From Mesobacillus jeotgali (lineage in GTDB: Bacteria; Bacillota; Bacilli; Bacillales; Cytobacillaceae): 64,000 bases of DNA. The notes under the pieces are model-generated. The model was not told where the DNA came from, made no database searches, and saw only the letters and a program-made list of their open reading frames with translations. The DNA lies in assembly GCF_031759225.1 (NCBI RefSeq), contig NZ_CP134494.1:312001-376000 (forward strand), in the 5' to 3' direction. Shown here piece by piece: positions 21,301-33,851 of this stretch; positions within the stretch are counted from its first letter, which is position 1, and every line of letters begins with the position of its first letter. The translations under genes were made by a program, and so were the position numbers.

Positions 21301-21480
21301 ACCCCGGCGGGCAGTCTGGCATCCTTGTTTCTTGGAAGTCTCGCAGTCTATCTTGGCGAAAAGGAGTTCATCAGCTTCTTCGGGCTTGACCCTATTTATC
21401 TGGCACTGATTGTCAGCGGAATCAGCTTCTATGTTTTTTCACGATTATTCACCGAGCAATACGAGCACCGTGATTTATGA
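21301..21480 (+). pseudogene. C-terminal remnant of an integral membrane transporter
   Basis: The frame closing at TGA 21478-21480 reads SLASLFLGSLAVYLGEKE, then ISFFGLDPIYLALIVSG and FYVFSRLFTEQYEHRDL: two transmembrane helices and a charged tail. The reading is open only from 21289 and has no start codon. This looks like the last 55-60 residues of a permease, possibly of the NCS1 (cytosine/purine) type, though the family is uncertain. It keeps its own terminator. The 5' part of the gene is missing, and array C sits at the break. Confidence 0.6.
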
Positions 21481-21490
21481 TTTTTCACCA

Positions 21491-21518
21491 AAAGCGTTCC
21501 ACCATACGGGACGCTTTT
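21491..21518 (+). terminator. Terminator after the transporter remnant
   Basis: AAAGCGTTCC (21491-21500) / GGGACGCTTT (21508-21517), 10 bp with one GU pair, followed by T residues. Confidence 0.85.
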
Positions 21519-21547
21519 TTCTACATATATAGATATATTTCTCACTT

Positions 21548-21735
21548 AGATAAGTGTCCAGCTCCAGCGCCTAGCCAGTTTTCATCCCTGATTATGCTCC
21601 TCGAGTATCTTGCGAGAAGCGTTAGCTTTGAGCAGCTCGAGTCGCTTCGGTCCGCCCAATGAAGTCAAAGAACGACTTCACCAGTCGACCCTCCAGCGCT
21701 TGTCGGGGCTGACTAAGGCGCTTGCGCTTTTCTCA
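21548..21735. repeat. Dispersed palindromic intergenic repeat, copy 1
   Basis: Begins GTGTCCAGCTCCAGCGCCTAG and ends with AAGGCGCTTGCGCTTTTC. The termini carry the inverted repeat AGCGCCT/AGGCGCT, and internal segments such as AGTCAAAGAACGACTT can form further hairpins. A shorter relative lies at 24841-24945. Repeats of this look are scattered through many Bacillus genomes. The frame crossing it is not a gene. Confidence 0.8.
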
Positions 21736-21766
21736 CATGTTTCCTTTTTTATATATACACAACAAA

Positions 21767-21775
21767 TGCTATAAT
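21767..21775 (+). promoter_or_regulatory. Extended -10 promoter of pcrB
   Basis: TGCTATAAT (21767-21775) is an extended -10 element with no clear -35 box. The predicted start near 21782 leaves about 30 bases before the pcrB ATG. Confidence 0.6.
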
Positions 21776-21811
21776 GGTGGAATGGATAGATAGAATGGGG
21801 GCAATTCAGGG

Positions 21812-22498
21812 ATGTACGATGTTCGCGAGTGGAGACATGTGTTCAAACTCGATCCAAATAAAGAGATAACTGATGAAGAATTAGATAGAATTTGCGAATC
21901 TGGAACAGACGCGATCATGGTCGGGGGCACGGATGGAGTCACTCTTGAAGGAGTCCTTGATTTGATGTCCCGAGTACGTCGTTACACGGTTCCATGCATT
22001 CTTGAGGTTTCGACGATTGATTCGATCACGCCGGGATTCGACTTTTATTTTATCCCGACGGTGCTGAATAGCGGCAATCCGCAGTGGATCACAGGCCTGC
22101 ACCATGAAGCGGTCAAGGAGTATGGCGACCTGATGGATTGGGATGAGCTGAAAATGGAAGGCTATTGCATCCTGAATCCTGATTGCAAGGCGGCAAAGCT
22201 GACTGACGCGAAGACCGAGCTTTCGATCGAGGATGTACGGGCATATGCGATGATGGCGGAGAAGATGTTCAACCTGCCGATTTTTTATTTGGAATACAGC
22301 GGGACATATGGGAATCCTGAATATGTGGAAGCAGCCAAAGGTGTGCTCGAAAACACGGTCCTCTTTTACGGCGGCGGGATCGAAACAGCAAAGCAGGCAG
22401 AAGAGATGTCCAGGCATGCCAATGTCATCGTGGTCGGGAATGTTGTGTACAGCAATCTTGACGAGGCATTGAAGACCGTAGCTGCTGTGAAAAAATAG
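21812..22498 (+). CDS. pcrB: Heptaprenylglyceryl phosphate synthase
   Basis: 228 aa TIM-barrel prenyltransferase of the PcrB/GGGPS family. It adds a C35 heptaprenyl chain to sn-glycerol-1-phosphate, an archaeal-type ether lipid step found in Firmicutes. The conserved [20 protein letters not shown] (about 32-40), [10 protein letters not shown] (about 160) and [14 protein letters not shown] are present. It directly precedes pcrA, the usual arrangement. Confidence 0.93.
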   Translation: MYDVREWRHVFKLDPNKEITDEELDRICESGTDAIMVGGTDGVTLEGVLDLMSRVRRYTVPCILEVSTIDSITPGFDFYFIPTVLNSGNPQWITGLHHEAVKEYGDLMDWDELKMEGYCILNPDCKAAKLTDAKTELSIEDVRAYAMMAEKMFNLPIFYLEYSGTYGNPEYVEAAKGVLENTVLFYGGGIETAKQAEEMSRHANVIVVGNVVYSNLDEALKTVAAVKK

Positions 22499-22511
22499 AT
22501 GATAGGACAAG

Positions 22512-22540
22512 TTGTTTGTTACATTGTTTTGAGATAAAAT
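22512..22540 (+). promoter_or_regulatory. Sigma-A promoter between pcrB and pcrA
   Basis: TTGTTT (22512-22517), 17-base spacer, TAAAAT (22535-22540), about 30 bases before the pcrA start. Confidence 0.5.
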
Positions 22541-22571
22541 AAGAACAAATGTTTGTATGGTGGTGACGAGT

Positions 22572-24821
22572 GTGCAATTTTTAACGGATAAATTATTGAA
22601 TGGCTTGAACCCGGAGCAGCAGAAGGCTGTCAGGACAGTGGATGGACCGCTGCTCTTAATGGCTGGCGCCGGCTCTGGTAAAACAAGAGTTTTAACACAT
22701 AGAATTGCGTATTTAATGGTGGAAAAAGGGGTAAACCCTTATAACATCCTTGCGATTACGTTTACGAATAAAGCAGCGCGCGAGATGCGCGAGAGGATCC
22801 AGAAGATGATGGGCGGAGCGGCAGAGGATATCTGGATTTCAACTTTCCACTCGATGTGTGTGCGGATTTTGCGCAGGGACATCGACCGTCTCGGCTACAA
22901 CCGAAACTTCACGATCCTTGATTCGACTGACCAGCAATCAGTCATCAAGTCGATTTTGAAGGACAAGAATATGGATCCGAAAAAATATGATCCTCGTGCG
23001 ATTCTTGGAACGATCAGCTCGGCGAAGAATGAATTGATTACTCCTGAGGAATATGCGAAGACGGCGGGGGATTATTTTTCCCAGAAGGTCAGCGATGTGT
23101 ATACGGAGTACCAGCGCAGGCTTCGCAAGAATAACGCGCTTGATTTCGATGACCTGATCATGACGACGATCACACTGTTCATCCGCGTGCCGGAAGTGCT
23201 GGAGTACTACCAGCGCAAATTCCAGTACATCCATGTCGATGAGTACCAGGATACGAACAGGGCACAATACATGCTGGTCAAATTGCTCGCGCAACGATTC
23301 CAGAACCTATGTGTTGTCGGTGATTCTGACCAGTCGATCTATCGCTGGCGCGGTGCGGATATCACGAACATCCTTTCATTTGAAAAGGACTACCCAAGGG
23401 CAAGTGTGATTTTGCTCGAGCAAAACTATCGCTCGACGAAAAAGATTTTGCTGGCTGCGAATATGGTCATCCAGAACAATATGAACCGCAAGCCGAAGAA
23501 CCTTTGGACAGAAAACCCAGAGGGCAACAAAATCTTGTACTATCGCGCGGACAGTGAACAGGGCGAGGCTCAGTTCGTTATCGGCAAAATCCAGGAACAG
23601 GTTCGCAATGGCCGCAAGCTGTCTGATATCGCGATTCTCTATCGTACGAACGCCCAGTCACGTGTAATCGAGGAATCTTTCCTGAAGTCGAACATCGATT
23701 ACTCGATTGTCGGCGGCATCAAGTTCTATGACAGAAAAGAAATCAAGGACATCCTTGCTTATCTTCGTTTGATTTCGAATCCTGATGATGACATCAGCTT
23801 GCAGAGGATCATCAATGTTCCGAAGCGCGCGATCGGTTCGACTTCGATTGATAAAATCGCCAACTTCGCAACCATGCATGATCTGTCGATGTTTCAGGCG
23901 CTGGAGACGATTGAAATGATCGGCCTCAGCCCGAAAGCGGAGAAGGCAGCGGCTGAATTCCGCAACCTGATCAGCAATTACACACACCAGCAGGAATACC
24001 TTTCTGTGACGGAGCTGGTGGAGGAAGTTCTCGATAAAACAGGCTACCGTGACATGCTTAAGGCGGAAAAATCGCTGGAATCACAGAGCAGACTTGAAAA
24101 TATAGATGAGTTTTTAACCGTTACAAAGAGCTTTGAAGAAAGCAGTGAAGATAAAAGTCTTGTCGCGTTCCTGACGGATTTGGCGCTTGTCGCTGATATT
24201 GACCGTCTCGACGATGATGGCGAGCAAAAAACAGATTTCGTCACTTTAATGACATTGCACTCAGCGAAGGGACTTGAGTTCCCGGTTGTCTTCCTGATTG
24301 GAATGGAAGAAGGGGTATTCCCGCACAGCCGCTCATTGATGGAGGAGGATGAGATGGAGGAAGAACGCCGTCTTGCCTACGTGGGAATCACCCGTGCCGA
24401 GGAGGAGCTTTTCATTACGAATGCCCAGATGCGTACCCTTTTCGGCCGTACGAATATGAATCCGGAATCACGGTTCATTAAGGAAATACCAGCTGATTTG
24501 GTTGAAGACGCTGTTCCAAAAGTCAGAAGACCTGCACCAACAAGCGGAGGCAGACCAGCAGCTGGCGGTGGGAGACCAGGCACTTCAGCAAGACCGTCCA
24601 TGCCAACTCGCGGAGCTGTTTCCCGTCCGGTCGCAGCTGCAAGCGGAGGCGAAGGCATCGATTGGAAGGTTGGCGACAAAGCTCAGCATGGCAAGTGGGG
24701 AACAGGAACCGTTGTCAGCGTAAAAGGGTCGGGAGAAGGCACAGAGCTTGATATTGCATTCCCAAGCCCAACCGGAATCAAACGATTGCTGGCCAAGTTT
24801 GCACCGATTACAAAGGCGTAA
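22572..24821 (+). CDS. pcrA: ATP-dependent DNA helicase PcrA
   Basis: 749 aa, superfamily 1A 3'-5' helicase used in repair and plasmid replication. Walker A GAGSGKT is at 32-38, followed by [42 protein letters not shown] and [11 protein letters not shown]. The Gly/Pro-rich linker near 660-700 leads to the C-terminal Tudor-like RNA polymerase-binding fold. An ATG lies at 22557, but the GTG at 22572 has GGTGGTGA 5 nt upstream and aligns with the B. subtilis start. Confidence 0.95.
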   Translation: MQFLTDKLLNGLNPEQQKAVRTVDGPLLLMAGAGSGKTRVLTHRIAYLMVEKGVNPYNILAITFTNKAAREMRERIQKMMGGAAEDIWISTFHSMCVRILRRDIDRLGYNRNFTILDSTDQQSVIKSILKDKNMDPKKYDPRAILGTISSAKNELITPEEYAKTAGDYFSQKVSDVYTEYQRRLRKNNALDFDDLIMTTITLFIRVPEVLEYYQRKFQYIHVDEYQDTNRAQYMLVKLLAQRFQNLCVVGDSDQSIYRWRGADITNILSFEKDYPRASVILLEQNYRSTKKILLAANMVIQNNMNRKPKNLWTENPEGNKILYYRADSEQGEAQFVIGKIQEQVRNGRKLSDIAILYRTNAQSRVIEESFLKSNIDYSIVGGIKFYDRKEIKDILAYLRLISNPDDDISLQRIINVPKRAIGSTSIDKIANFATMHDLSMFQALETIEMIGLSPKAEKAAAEFRNLISNYTHQQEYLSVTELVEEVLDKTGYRDMLKAEKSLESQSRLENIDEFLTVTKSFEESSEDKSLVAFLTDLALVADIDRLDDDGEQKTDFVTLMTLHSAKGLEFPVVFLIGMEEGVFPHSRSLMEEDEMEEERRLAYVGITRAEEELFITNAQMRTLFGRTNMNPESRFIKEIPADLVEDAVPKVRRPAPTSGGRPAAGGGRPGTSARPSMPTRGAVSRPVAAASGGEGIDWKVGDKAQHGKWGTGTVVSVKGSGEGTELDIAFPSPTGIKRLLAKFAPITKA

Positions 24822-24840
24822 TCAATCTACACATAAATTA

Positions 24841-26984
<2,144 letters not shown>

Positions 26985-26998
26985 GAGGTGTACACGCC

Positions 26999-28216
26999 AT
27001 GAGGAAGCTCTCAATGGTCGCTCTATCTCTTGTCCTTTTGCTGACGGCCTGCGCCCCTAATTTTCAAAAGCAGGAAGAGGTCGTCCAGGAGAAGGATGAT
27101 GAAACAAAGGAAAAAGCGATTATTCCGAAGTATAAAATTTCGGACAAATATTACCGTACCATTATGCCGTTCGAGCCTGGGGAAGCTCGCGGCATGGTCG
27201 TCAACAATCTGAATACCCGATATGACATCACCGAGTTTGAAACGGGATTGATGCGGGTTGCCCAAAATTCTTTTCCGACAGATGAATATGTTTTTAAAGA
27301 AGGCCAGTATCTCAAACGCAGCACTGTAACATCGTGGCTGGAGCGTGAAATGACTCCGGCTCAGGTAGAGGCAAAGGAAAAAGAGTTACAGGCTAAGGCA
27401 AAAAAAGAAAATAGAAATGAAAAGATTACAGTTAAAAACTTGGGGTTGAATCCTCCTTTACCTGGGAATGGCGATGTCCATGAACAGAATAAAAAGAATC
27501 CTATTTATCTAGCACATATCCTGGAGCATAACTATCTCGTCCAATCAGGGAAAGAGGACACGTACCAGCTTGGCGGCATTGCAATCGGGCTGGCGCTGAA
27601 TTCTGTCCACTATTATCAAACAGAACAATATGGGGCAGTGTATGAGAAAAATATTTCCCGTTCCGTTCTTGAAGCGGAAGGGAAGAAAATCGCCCAGGAA
27701 GTCATCAACAGGATCAGAGGAATCGAAGAATTGAGAAATGTACCGATTACGATCGGATTGTTTGAACAGGAAAGCCGCTCCTCTGTTGTTCCTGGCAACT
27801 TTTTCACCTATGCAGAAGTTTCCCAGGGCAGCAACAATATCGGCAGCTGGAAGGATATAAAAGAAGAATACATCCTGTTCCCGTCAGAAAAAGCCGAGAA
27901 GGATCACAGGGATGACCTGACATTCTTCCAGAACTTCAAGCAGGATGTTGAGGAGTATTTCCCTAACTTCAACGGCGTCATCGGCAAAGGTTTTTATCTC
28001 GATGGCCAGCTGCAAGAGTTGAATATCGAGATTCCTATCCAGTTTTATGGCGAAGCCGAGGCGATTGGTTTCACCCAGTATGTAACAGGACTGGTCATGG
28101 AGCACTTCCCTAACTATATCTCCGTGCAGGTCAGCGTATCATCTGTACTGGGACAGGAAGCCCTGATCGTGAAAAAGCCAGACCAGGACGAACCATTTGT
28201 GCATATCTATCAATAA
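26999..28216 (+). CDS. camS: CamS family sex-pheromone lipoprotein (YerH)
   Basis: 405 aa. The signal peptide ends in LLTAC with lipidated Cys18, so the protein is membrane-anchored outside the cell. The CamS body includes YYRTIMPFEPGEARGMV and LAHILEHNYLVQSG. In enterococci the signal peptide of the homologue is processed to the cAM373 pheromone; in Bacillus the role is unknown. It is co-transcribed with ligA and ends at a terminator. Confidence 0.88.
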   Translation: MRKLSMVALSLVLLLTACAPNFQKQEEVVQEKDDETKEKAIIPKYKISDKYYRTIMPFEPGEARGMVVNNLNTRYDITEFETGLMRVAQNSFPTDEYVFKEGQYLKRSTVTSWLEREMTPAQVEAKEKELQAKAKKENRNEKITVKNLGLNPPLPGNGDVHEQNKKNPIYLAHILEHNYLVQSGKEDTYQLGGIAIGLALNSVHYYQTEQYGAVYEKNISRSVLEAEGKKIAQEVINRIRGIEELRNVPITIGLFEQESRSSVVPGNFFTYAEVSQGSNNIGSWKDIKEEYILFPSEKAEKDHRDDLTFFQNFKQDVEEYFPNFNGVIGKGFYLDGQLQELNIEIPIQFYGEAEAIGFTQYVTGLVMEHFPNYISVQVSVSSVLGQEALIVKKPDQDEPFVHIYQ

Positions 28217-28249
28217 AGCAAAGAGCATGGATCTCTTTGCTTTTTTTTT
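28215..28249 (+). terminator. Terminator after ligA-camS
   Basis: GCAAAGAG (28218-28225) / CTCTTTGC (28233-28240) extended by AAA/TTT, loop CATGGAT, then nine T residues. Confidence 0.92.
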
Positions 28250-28488
28250 ATGGAATGGTGTATCGTATTTATCTGTTTCGTCGTCCTATTTTTAAGGAGG
28301 CGGAGGGATGTGAAGATACAAGCTCTGAGTTTAAGTAAACTGCCGGGGGTCTTTGCTTTTTAAATGCATTTTTTAATATCAAGGATTGTCTGTAAGTGCA
28401 TGCCTTTTTTGAATGATAGATAAATTCGCTAGATTAAGGGAATTCCCTGCTGAATCACTGTGTGATTTTATTACTATGATCATTTTAT

Positions 28489-28602
28489 TGGCGAAAATTT
28501 GATGATATTGACCACATTTTTGAATATATCAGCGGATTTTAAAATATATCGACTTCTTTTTCGATTATATCGACCACTTTCACAATTTTATCGACCAACT
28601 CT
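28489..28602 (+). repeat. Array D: about six units, 20-21-bp period
   Basis: In the 547-base camS-rocA gap, related cores (TTGGCGAA, TTGACCAC, TCAGCGGA, TCGACTTC, TCGACCAC, TCGACCAA) start at 28489, 28509, 28529, 28549, 28570 and 28591, at steps 20, 20, 20, 21 and 21. ATAT or TTTA precedes most cores. It is more decayed than A-C. The rest of the gap (28250-28480 and 28610-28690) shows no gene. Confidence 0.75.
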
Positions 28603-28691
28603 GAAACGAGCCATAAAGTGGGCTGAATTACAATATTGCCATAATAAATATTGTGAAAATTTGCAATCCAAGACTTGCTAGTACGTTGTCA

Positions 28692-28745
28692 TTGAACACT
28701 ATGAGAGTCTCATGATAGAATGGGAAAGGAATGAAAACGTTTTAA
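28692..28745 (+). promoter_or_regulatory. rocA promoter with palindrome and cre-like site
   Basis: TTGAAC (28692-28697), 18-base spacer, TAGAAT (28716-28721). Within the spacer sits the perfect 6-1-6 palindrome ATGAGA-G-TCTCAT (28701-28713), a candidate operator. Just downstream of the expected start, TGAAAACGTTTTAA (28732-28745) matches the CcpA cre consensus at all but one position. This suggests carbon-catabolite control plus a second regulator. B. subtilis rocA uses a sigma-L/RocR system instead. Confidence 0.6.
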
Positions 28746-28763
28746 TACATAGGAGGGGATAGA

Positions 28764-30311
28764 ATGGTTCAGCCATACAAACACGAGCCTTTCACGAATT
28801 TTAAAGATGAGGAAAACCGTGAAGGATACCTAACAGGATTGAAAACTGTAGAAGGCTATCTTGGCCAGGATTACGACTTGGTGATCGGCGGAGAGAGAAT
28901 CTCGACTGAGGACAAGATTGTATCTTACAACCCATCCAATAAAGAAGAAGTTATTGGGCGTGTTTCTAAAGCAAACCGCGACTTAGCTGAAAAGGCTATG
29001 CAGGCTGCAGTTGAAGCGTTCAAGACTTGGAAAAAAGTGAAGCCTGAAACACGTGCAGATGTATTATTCAAGGCTGCTGCGATCATTCGCCGCCGCAAGC
29101 ATGAGTTCTCAGCGCTTTTAACAAAGGAAGCAGGTAAGCCATGGAACGAGGCAGATGCTGATACAGCTGAAGCAATCGACTTCCTTGAGTACTATGCCCG
29201 CCAAATGCTAAAAATCAAAGACGGAATGCCAGTTAATAGCCGTCCAAATGAATATAACCGTTATGATTACATTCCTCTTGGAGTGGGAATCGTCATTTCA
29301 CCATGGAACTTCCCATTGGCGATCATGGCTGGTACAACTGTTGCAGCGATCGTTACAGGCAACACAGTTCTATTGAAGCCGGCTTCTACAACTCCAGTAG
29401 TTGCAGCTAAGTTTGTTGAAGTTATGGAAGAAGCAGGTCTTCCTGCAGGCGTCCTTAACTTCGTACCAGGAAGCGGCGCAGAAGTGGGCGACTACCTTGT
29501 TGACCACAAAGACACTCGCTTCGTAAGCTTCACAGGTTCACGTGATGTGGGTCTGCGTATTTACGAGCGCGCTTCTAAATTGAGCGAAGGCCAAATCTGG
29601 CTTAAGCGCGTAATCGCTGAAATGGGCGGAAAAGACACAATGGTTGTTGACAAAGATGCTGATCTTGAATTGGCTGCTCAAGCAATCACTGCTTCTGCAT
29701 TCGGCTTCTCAGGACAAAAGTGTTCTGCATGTTCACGTGCTGTCATCGTTGAAGATGTATACGACCAGGTTCTTAACCGCGTCGTTGAATTGACAAACGA
29801 GCTTAAGCTTGATGATCCTACAGATCAAAGCACATTCATGGGTCCAGTAAACGACCAGGGTGCGTTTGACAAGATCATGAGCTACATCGAAATTGGCAAG
29901 GAAGAAGGCCGTTTGATGACTGGAGGCGAAGGAGACAGCTCTAAAGGCTACTTCATCAAGCCGACAGTATTCGCTGATGTCGATCCACAGGCTCGCATCA
30001 TGCAGGAAGAAATCTTCGGACCGGTTGTTGCTTTCGCAAAAGCGAAGGACTTCGACCATGCGCTTGAAATCGCGAACAACACGGAATACGGCCTGACTGG
30101 AGCAGTCATCACTCGCAACCGTGAGAATATCCAGAAGGCACGTGAAGATTTCCATGTAGGAAACCTTTACTTCAACCGCGGCTGCACAGGCGCAATCGTA
30201 GGTTACCAGCCATTCGGCGGCTTCAACATGTCAGGAACAGATTCAAAAGCTGGCGGACCAGACTATCTGCTTCTTCACATGCAAGCTAAGACTACTTCTG
30301 AAATGTACTAA
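28764..30311 (+). CDS. rocA: L-glutamate gamma-semialdehyde (P5C) dehydrogenase
   Basis: 515 aa, aldehyde dehydrogenase superfamily. Oxidises pyrroline-5-carboxylate to glutamate with NAD in proline and arginine degradation. It contains SPWNFPLAI near 175, the catalytic Cys near 320 (GQKCSACSR) and the Glu in VIAEMGGKD near 290; the C-terminus [16 protein letters not shown] is typical of RocA/PruA. AGGAGGGG lies before the ATG. No proline dehydrogenase gene is nearby. Confidence 0.93.
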   Translation: MVQPYKHEPFTNFKDEENREGYLTGLKTVEGYLGQDYDLVIGGERISTEDKIVSYNPSNKEEVIGRVSKANRDLAEKAMQAAVEAFKTWKKVKPETRADVLFKAAAIIRRRKHEFSALLTKEAGKPWNEADADTAEAIDFLEYYARQMLKIKDGMPVNSRPNEYNRYDYIPLGVGIVISPWNFPLAIMAGTTVAAIVTGNTVLLKPASTTPVVAAKFVEVMEEAGLPAGVLNFVPGSGAEVGDYLVDHKDTRFVSFTGSRDVGLRIYERASKLSEGQIWLKRVIAEMGGKDTMVVDKDADLELAAQAITASAFGFSGQKCSACSRAVIVEDVYDQVLNRVVELTNELKLDDPTDQSTFMGPVNDQGAFDKIMSYIEIGKEEGRLMTGGEGDSSKGYFIKPTVFADVDPQARIMQEEIFGPVVAFAKAKDFDHALEIANNTEYGLTGAVITRNRENIQKAREDFHVGNLYFNRGCTGAIVGYQPFGGFNMSGTDSKAGGPDYLLLHMQAKTTSEMY

Positions 30312-30322
30312 TACAGACCTAG

Positions 30323-30356
30323 AATCCCTTTCTCGTTGTGAGAAGGGGATTTTTTG
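30323..30356 (+). terminator. Terminator after rocA
   Basis: AATCCCTTTCTC (30323-30334) / GAGAAGGGGATT (30340-30351), 12 bp with one GU pair, then T-run. Confidence 0.93.
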
Positions 30357-30403
30357 TGTTTTATGGCTTTTCCAAACATTGATTGGAGAGTTAAGACCAG
30401 GTA

Positions 30404-30497
30404 TCGCACCGTCCCCGCTATTAATTGCACCGAAAAGAGGAGGAATTGCACGTTCTGACTACATAATTGCACGCTTCATAAGCATAATTGCACCGTT
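30404..30497 (+). repeat. Array E: five units, exact 21-bp period
   Basis: In the 333-base rocA-aceB gap, TCGCACC at 30404 is followed by TTGCACC or TTGCACG at 30425, 30446, 30467 and 30488, exactly 21 apart, mostly preceded by AA. It lies between the rocA terminator and the aceB promoter. The reverse complement of the core resembles that of array A, with shared TGCA. Confidence 0.85.
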
Positions 30498-30565
30498 TAC
30501 CTATTTATGGAATAAGGGGCTATAGCCCCATTTTAAAAATTTTTCAGAAAAATTTAACAAAATAG

Positions 30566-30593
30566 TTGCAATCTAATTCTTCTGTTATATAAT
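30566..30593 (+). promoter_or_regulatory. Sigma-A promoter of aceBA
   Basis: TTGCAA (30566-30571), 16-base spacer, TATAAT (30588-30593). Expected start near 30600, leaving a 45-base leader. No cre site is evident. Confidence 0.7.
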
Positions 30594-30644
30594 ACATATT
30601 AGAGTTATCGATACTGTACTATAACAAAGGGGTGAAGACAGTAA

Positions 30645-32240
30645 ATGTCGACACAAACTACAGGAATTGAAATTGTAGGCAGCATGAAAAAAGGATACGA
30701 AGAAATTTTGACACCAGAGGCTCTTGATTTTGTAGAGCGGCTTGAAAGGCATTTTGGCGAGCGCCGGGTAGAGTTGCTGGCAGCCCGTGAAAAGCGCCAG
30801 GAGGAAATTAACGGAGGAAAGCTTCCGGACTTTTTGCCAGAGACAAAGCACATTCGTGAAAGCGAATGGACAATTGCCCCTCTGCCGAAGGACCTGCAGG
30901 ATCGCAGAGTTGAAATCACTGGTCCGACTGACAGGAAGATGGTCATCAATGCGCTCAATTCCGGAGCGAAGATTTTCATGGCGGACTGCGAGGATTCAAC
31001 TTCTCCCACATGGGAAGCGATTGTTGAAGGGCAGATCAACCTAAGGGACGCGGTGAACAGGACGATCTCTTTTGAAAACGCAAATGGCAAAAAGTATCAA
31101 CTGAATGAAGAAACAGCTGTTTTAATGGTTCGCCCAAGAGGCTGGCACCTAGAAGAAAAACATGTATTGCTCGATGGCAAACCGATTTCCGGCGGATTAT
31201 TCGATTTCGCGATGTACTTTTTCCATAATGCGAAAAAGCTGGTAGAGCAGGGCACAGGCCCATATTTCTACCTCCCTAAGATGGAGAGCCACCTAGAAGC
31301 GCGCCTATGGAACGATGTGTTCGTTTATGCACAGAATCATCTCGGCATACCACAGGGAACGATTAAAGCAACTGTTTTGATTGAAACAATCCTGGCTTCA
31401 TTCGAAATGAATGAGATTCTATATGAACTGAAAGAGCACTCCGCTGGATTGAACTGCGGACGATGGGATTATATTTTCAGCTATCTAAAAAAACTGCGTT
31501 CACAGGATGATGTGATTTTACCGGATCGCTCTCAGGTAACAATGACGGTTCCGTTCATGAGGTCATACTCCTTGCTGACAATCCAGACCTGCCACCGCCG
31601 CAAAGCTCCGGCAATGGGCGGCATGGCGGCGCAAATCCCAATCAAAAATGACGAGGAAGCAAATGCAGAAGCATTCGCAAAGGTACGCGCCGATAAAGAA
31701 CGCGAAGCCCGCGACGGCCATGATGGCACATGGGTAGCACATCCTGGGCTGGTTCCTGTAGCAATGGAGGCATTCAACAAAGAGATGCCGGAACCGAACC
31801 AGATTGAATCTGGAAAGCAGATGGATGTTGAAGTGAAAGCAGCTGATCTGCTTGCTGTACCAGAAGGGACTATAACAGAAGCTGGCGTCCGCATGAACAT
31901 CAATGTCGGCATCCAGTATGTAGCTTCCTGGCTGAATGGCCGCGGCGCAGCGCCAATCCATAACCTGATGGAGGATGCGGCAACAGCGGAGATTTCCCGT
32001 GCTCAGCTATGGCAATGGATTCGCCATCCAAAAGGAGTCCTGGAAGATGGCCGCAAAGTGACGGTTGAAATGTACCATGAGCTGAAGGAAGAGGAGCTTG
32101 AAAAAATCAAGCTGGAAGTCGGCAAAGCGGTATTTGAAAATGGGAAATTCGAGCAGGCGGCAGAAATGTTTGATGAATTGATTTTAAATGATGAGTTCGT
32201 TGAATTTTTAACATTGCCTGGCTATCAGGCTTTAGCTTAA
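30645..32240 (+). CDS. aceB: Malate synthase A
   Basis: 531 aa. Condenses glyoxylate and acetyl-CoA to malate, second enzyme of the glyoxylate shunt. Conserved blocks are [14 protein letters not shown] (near 109), [25 protein letters not shown] (near 271) and [20 protein letters not shown] lies before the ATG. It forms an operon with aceA (45-base gap). B. subtilis lacks this shunt, so the pair is an addition relative to that reference order. Confidence 0.95.
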   Translation: MSTQTTGIEIVGSMKKGYEEILTPEALDFVERLERHFGERRVELLAAREKRQEEINGGKLPDFLPETKHIRESEWTIAPLPKDLQDRRVEITGPTDRKMVINALNSGAKIFMADCEDSTSPTWEAIVEGQINLRDAVNRTISFENANGKKYQLNEETAVLMVRPRGWHLEEKHVLLDGKPISGGLFDFAMYFFHNAKKLVEQGTGPYFYLPKMESHLEARLWNDVFVYAQNHLGIPQGTIKATVLIETILASFEMNEILYELKEHSAGLNCGRWDYIFSYLKKLRSQDDVILPDRSQVTMTVPFMRSYSLLTIQTCHRRKAPAMGGMAAQIPIKNDEEANAEAFAKVRADKEREARDGHDGTWVAHPGLVPVAMEAFNKEMPEPNQIESGKQMDVEVKAADLLAVPEGTITEAGVRMNINVGIQYVASWLNGRGAAPIHNLMEDAATAEISRAQLWQWIRHPKGVLEDGRKVTVEMYHELKEEELEKIKLEVGKAVFENGKFEQAAEMFDELILNDEFVEFLTLPGYQALA

Positions 32241-32285
32241 TAGATTGATAGATTCATATAAAACAAACATTAGGAGGAACAAATA

Positions 32286-33566
32286 ATGACTCAAGATCGT
32301 GTAAAGCAGTTGCAGGAAAGCTGGGAATTGGATAACAGATGGGCTGGAGTGGAAAGAACTTATAGTGCGGAGGATGTCATCAAGCTTCGCGGCTCCATTG
32401 ATATTGAGTATACACTGGCACGCCGCGGTGCGGAGAAGCTTTGGAAGCTTGTACATGAAGAGGATTTCGTTAACGCTCTTGGAGCTTTAACTGGGAACCA
32501 GGCTGTCCAGCAGGTAAAAGCTGGCCTTAAGGCAATCTACTTGAGTGGCTGGCAGGTTGCAGCGGACGCTAACCTTTCCGGAAACATGTATCCTGACCAG
32601 AGTTTGTACCCGGCGAACAGCGTTCCAGCTGTTGTTAAACGCATCAATCAAGCTTTGCAGCGTGCTGACCAGATCACCCATGGTGAAGGAGACGATTCCA
32701 TCGACTGGTTCGCACCAATCGTGGCTGATGCCGAGGCAGGATTCGGAGGACAGCTGAATGTATTCGAATTGATGAAAGGGATGATTGAAGCAGGCGCAGC
32801 AGGCGTTCACTTTGAGGATCAGCTATCTTCTGAAAAGAAATGCGGACACCTTGGCGGAAAGGTACTGCTTCCTACACAGACAGCAGTCCGCAACCTGATT
32901 GCCGCCCGTCTTGCGGCAGATGTCATGGGAACGCCAACTTTGATTGTAGCCCGAACTGATGCGAATGCGGCAGATTTGATCACTAGCGATGTCGATCCAT
33001 ACGATGCTCCATTCATCACAGGGGAGAGGACGCCTGAAGGATTCTTCCGTGTGAAGGCTGGCCTTGACCAGGCAATTGCGCGCGGCTTGGCTTATGCTCC
33101 GTATGCTGACCTTGTTTGGTGTGAAACTTCTGAGCCGGATCTGGATGAAGCTCGCCGTTTTGCTGAAGCCATTCATGCGAAGTATCCTGGCAAGCTGCTT
33201 GCTTACAACTGCTCGCCATCATTCAACTGGAAAAAGAAGCTGGATGACGAAACAATCGCGAAATTCCAGGTCGAGCTTGGCAAAATGGGCTACAAGTTCC
33301 AGTTCGTTACACTAGCAGGCTTCCACGCCTTGAACCACAGCATGTTCGAATTGGCCCGCGGCTACAAAGAGCGCGGTATGGCTGCATACTCCGAGCTTCA
33401 GGAGGCTGAATTCGCCAGCGAGCAGTACGGCTACACAGCTACAAGACACCAGCGCGAAGTCGGAACAGGTTATTTCGATGATGTATCAATGGTCATTTCC
33501 GGAGGAACTTCATCAACGACTGCATTGAAAGGCTCTACGGAAGAAGCGCAGTTCACTACTTCTTGA
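32286..33566 (+). CDS. aceA: Isocitrate lyase
   Basis: 426 aa. Splits isocitrate into glyoxylate and succinate. The active-site [10 protein letters not shown] lies near residues 182-191; [19 protein letters not shown] and [10 protein letters not shown] are conserved. AGGAGG lies 9 nt before the ATG. Encoded with aceB, it allows growth on acetate or fatty acids. Confidence 0.96.
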   Translation: MTQDRVKQLQESWELDNRWAGVERTYSAEDVIKLRGSIDIEYTLARRGAEKLWKLVHEEDFVNALGALTGNQAVQQVKAGLKAIYLSGWQVAADANLSGNMYPDQSLYPANSVPAVVKRINQALQRADQITHGEGDDSIDWFAPIVADAEAGFGGQLNVFELMKGMIEAGAAGVHFEDQLSSEKKCGHLGGKVLLPTQTAVRNLIAARLAADVMGTPTLIVARTDANAADLITSDVDPYDAPFITGERTPEGFFRVKAGLDQAIARGLAYAPYADLVWCETSEPDLDEARRFAEAIHAKYPGKLLAYNCSPSFNWKKKLDDETIAKFQVELGKMGYKFQFVTLAGFHALNHSMFELARGYKERGMAAYSELQEAEFASEQYGYTATRHQREVGTGYFDDVSMVISGGTSSTTALKGSTEEAQFTTS

Positions 33567-33590
33567 TTTAGCTTTTATCACGGGTTACCT

Positions 33591-33704
33591 CTTCGCCTGG
33601 GCCCTCCAACTCAGGCGAAGATTTACCATAACTGTTTTTGATTTTTTAACCTTGCATTCTCCTATTTGTGTCCTTCTCTTCTATCTGAAGAGGAGGTTTT
33701 TTTT
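33591..33704 (+). terminator. Tandem terminators after aceBA
   Basis: A first stem TCTTCGCCTG (33591-33600) / CAGGCGAAGA (33613-33622) has only a weak T-run. A second stem CCTTCTCTTC (33672-33681) / GAAGAGGAGG (33687-33696) is followed by eight T residues (33697-33704) and is the stronger terminator. Confidence 0.8.
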
Positions 33705-33851
33705 GTGCAAAATAGGATAACCTTAAACTAGCACAGACTTTTGGGCGGAAACATACATATAAGGGTGAATCTGCAAATAGGAGATTTAGTATTGCGGACG
33801 TTAAAAAAATTGGAAAGAATAAAAACATGAATCGATATGATGAAGAATAAG

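Noticed and set aside
21477-21662. 61-codon frame after the transporter remnant
   Set aside because: Crosses a terminator and the dispersed palindromic repeat.
28499-28681. 60-codon plus-strand frame
   Set aside because: Reads through the 20-21-bp array D; composition is that of AT-rich repeat DNA.
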